Source of the DNA: Marinobacterium zhoushanense
Lineage (GTDB): Bacteria > Pseudomonadota > Gammaproteobacteria > Pseudomonadales > Balneatricaceae
Length of the DNA: 64,000 nt
NCBI RefSeq assembly: GCF_014641945.1
Contig: NZ_BMIJ01000009.1
Location: 62,001-126,000, forward strand
Direction of reading: 5' to 3'
Shown here: positions 63,003 to 64,000 of the stretch, one piece after another
How the letters are laid out: every line of letters starts with the position of its first letter
Position numbering within the stretch: the first letter of the stretch is position 1
The notes under the pieces: model-generated
Databases searched by the model: none
What the model saw: only the letters and a program-made list of their open reading frames with translations
Told to the model about the DNA's origin: nothing
Position numbers and translations under genes: made by a program

Positions 63003-64000
63003 TCAGATACCGAGTTTGTCCCGCAGGTTGTAGTAGGCGGCACCGATCGCGGTGTAGGGAACCCGCAGCATCCGGCCACCGGGGAAGGGATACTGGGGCA
63101 GGGCGGCGAAGATGTCATAGCGCTCGGCCTGGCCCTGGATCGCATCCGATAACACCTTGCCGGCCAGATGCGAGCAGGTGACGCCGTGGCCGCTGTAGCC
63201 CTGTGCGTAATAGATATTAGCCCGAGCGCCCACCCGGCCCAGCTGCGGCAGACGCATCAGGGTAAGCAGAAAATTGCCGGTCCAGGCAAAATCGATCTTG
63301 ACGTCTTTCAGCTGCGGGAAGGTTTTCAGCATCTTCGGCAGGATCAGCGATTCGATCTTGCCCGGTTCGCGGGCGCCGTAGGTGACGCCACCGCCGTAGA
63401 TCAGGCGGCCGTCACCGGACAGGCGGAAGTAGTCGAGCAGATAGTTGCAGTCCTCGACGCATTGATCCTGCGGCAGCAGTTCCCGCTGCTGCGCCTGGCT
63501 CAAGGGTTCGGTGGTGATCACCTGGGTACCGCAGGGCATCGCCCTGGCCTGAAGTTTGGGCACCAGGTCGCCGAGATAGGCGTTACCGGCCACGACCAGG
63601 AAGTTGGCTGTCACACAGCCCTTCGGCGTATGCACCCTGACCCTGTCGCCCTCTACCACTTTGACCGCGGGGGAACCTTCATAGATGACGCCGCCGAGAG
63701 ACTCGACCGCCTGGGCTTCGCCAAGGACCAGATTCAGCGGGTGGAAGTGACCGCCGGATCTGTCCAGCAGGGCACCCTTGTAGCGTTTGGTGCCGATATA
63801 GCGCTGAGTATCGGCGGCACTGAGCAGCTCGAGATCCCGATGGCCATGGGCCTGCCACAGCGCCTGCTTCTCCCGCAGCTCGTCAAACTGCTTGTTGTTG
63901 CAGGCGGCGAAGATGCCGCCATCCTTAAGATCGCACTGGATGTTGTAGTCCTTGACCAGGCGGCGGATGATGCGGCCGCCTTCAAACGCCATGGCACCCA
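63003..64000 (-). CDS. FAD-dependent amine oxidoreductase, PuuB-like (5' end outside window)
   Basis: At least 332 residues; the frame stays open through the internal ATG at 63992 to the window edge, so the FAD-binding N-terminus is missing. DAO-family features seen: SGGHFHPLNLVLGEA, TANFLVVAGNAYLGD, RLSGDGRLIYGGGVTYGAREP, FAWTGNFLLTLMRLPQLGR and YYAQGYSGHGVTCSHLAGK. They match gamma-glutamylputrescine oxidase (PuuB) and close relatives. It lies 86 bases upstream of the antiporter gene on the same strand, so the two may be co-transcribed. Confidence 0.85.
   Translation of the reverse strand, partial: GAMAFEGGRIIRRLVKDYNIQCDLKDGGIFAACNNKQFDELREKQALWQAHGHRDLELLSAADTQRYIGTKRYKGALLDRSGGHFHPLNLVLGEAQAVESLGGVIYEGSPAVKVVEGDRVRVHTPKGCVTANFLVVAGNAYLGDLVPKLQARAMPCGTQVITTEPLSQAQQRELLPQDQCVEDCNYLLDYFRLSGDGRLIYGGGVTYGAREPGKIESLILPKMLKTFPQLKDVKIDFAWTGNFLLTLMRLPQLGRVGARANIYYAQGYSGHGVTCSHLAGKVLSDAIQGQAERYDIFAALPQYPFPGGRMLRVPYTAIGAAYYNLRDKLGI

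Overview
The window is about 64 kb of gammaproteobacterial chromosome. It has roughly 60% GC and dense genes with short gaps. The gene content (cytochrome c5, Rsd, gmk-rpoZ-spoT, gshA, Tex, type II pyruvate kinase, YeiP/EfpL, several TRAP transporters, ectoine catabolism, abundant GGDEF/EAL proteins) fits a marine, Oceanospirillales-like heterotroph such as a Marinobacterium relative. This placement is inference; no 16S gene or ribosomal protein marker is present. I see no insertion sequence, prophage, integron or CRISPR array, so most of the window reads as core or niche-adaptive chromosome.

Layout. 1-6 kb: the tail of a ComM/YifB gene, a receiver-like GGDEF/EAL protein, Rep helicase, cytochrome c5, a solitary Anbu-type proteasome homologue and tRNA-Arg(CCG). 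6-10 kb: a secreted unknown protein, a DCC-family protein, an FkbM methyltransferase, a small membrane protein of unknown function and an orphan TRAP solute-binding protein. 10-15 kb: a tightly overlapping TonB receptor - YfiR - CHASE8-like/HAMP/GGDEF/EAL operon, probably an outer-membrane-to-c-di-GMP signalling unit. 15-22 kb: an outer membrane barrel, an AIM24 protein, a MASE1-PAS-GGDEF-EAL protein, EfpL, and a MocR regulator divergent from an EamA exporter.

22.6-36 kb is the most coherent region: an ectoine/hydroxyectoine uptake and catabolism island. The minus-strand operon doeA-doeB-doeC-doeD-ghrA-like diverges from the plus-strand operon teaA-teaB-teaC-teaD-gntR(FCD)-eutB-eutC-doeX. Import by TeaABC, ring opening by DoeA, deacetylation by DoeB, transamination by DoeD and oxidation by DoeC would yield aspartate. 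EutB and EutC probably handle the hydroxylated form. Two identical perfect palindromes (ATGTATACAT) sit in the divergent promoter region, 73 bp apart. They have the form expected for an FCD-type GntR operator, and such a regulator is encoded in the cluster. The usual EnuR regulator and EutA are not recognised in the cluster.

36-51.6 kb is housekeeping: gmk-rpoZ-spoT, a YbaK-like/HDOD protein, an ABC-F protein, a TIGR02444 protein, a secreted FKBP, rsd with a WD40 lipoprotein, a FliL-like secreted protein, and pyk-tex-gshA.

51.7-60.6 kb is a C4-dicarboxylate unit: the DctB/DctD two-component system, a chemoreceptor with a periplasmic CxxCH haem-attachment motif, and dctPQM preceded by a good sigma-54 promoter. 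The right end carries a small membrane protein, an NhaC-family antiporter and the 3' part of a PuuB-like oxidase that runs off the window.

Regulatory content supported directly by sequence includes several hairpin terminators, intercistronic hairpins after both complete TRAP solute-binding protein genes, the twin operators, the sigma-54 promoter and several short tandem repeats.
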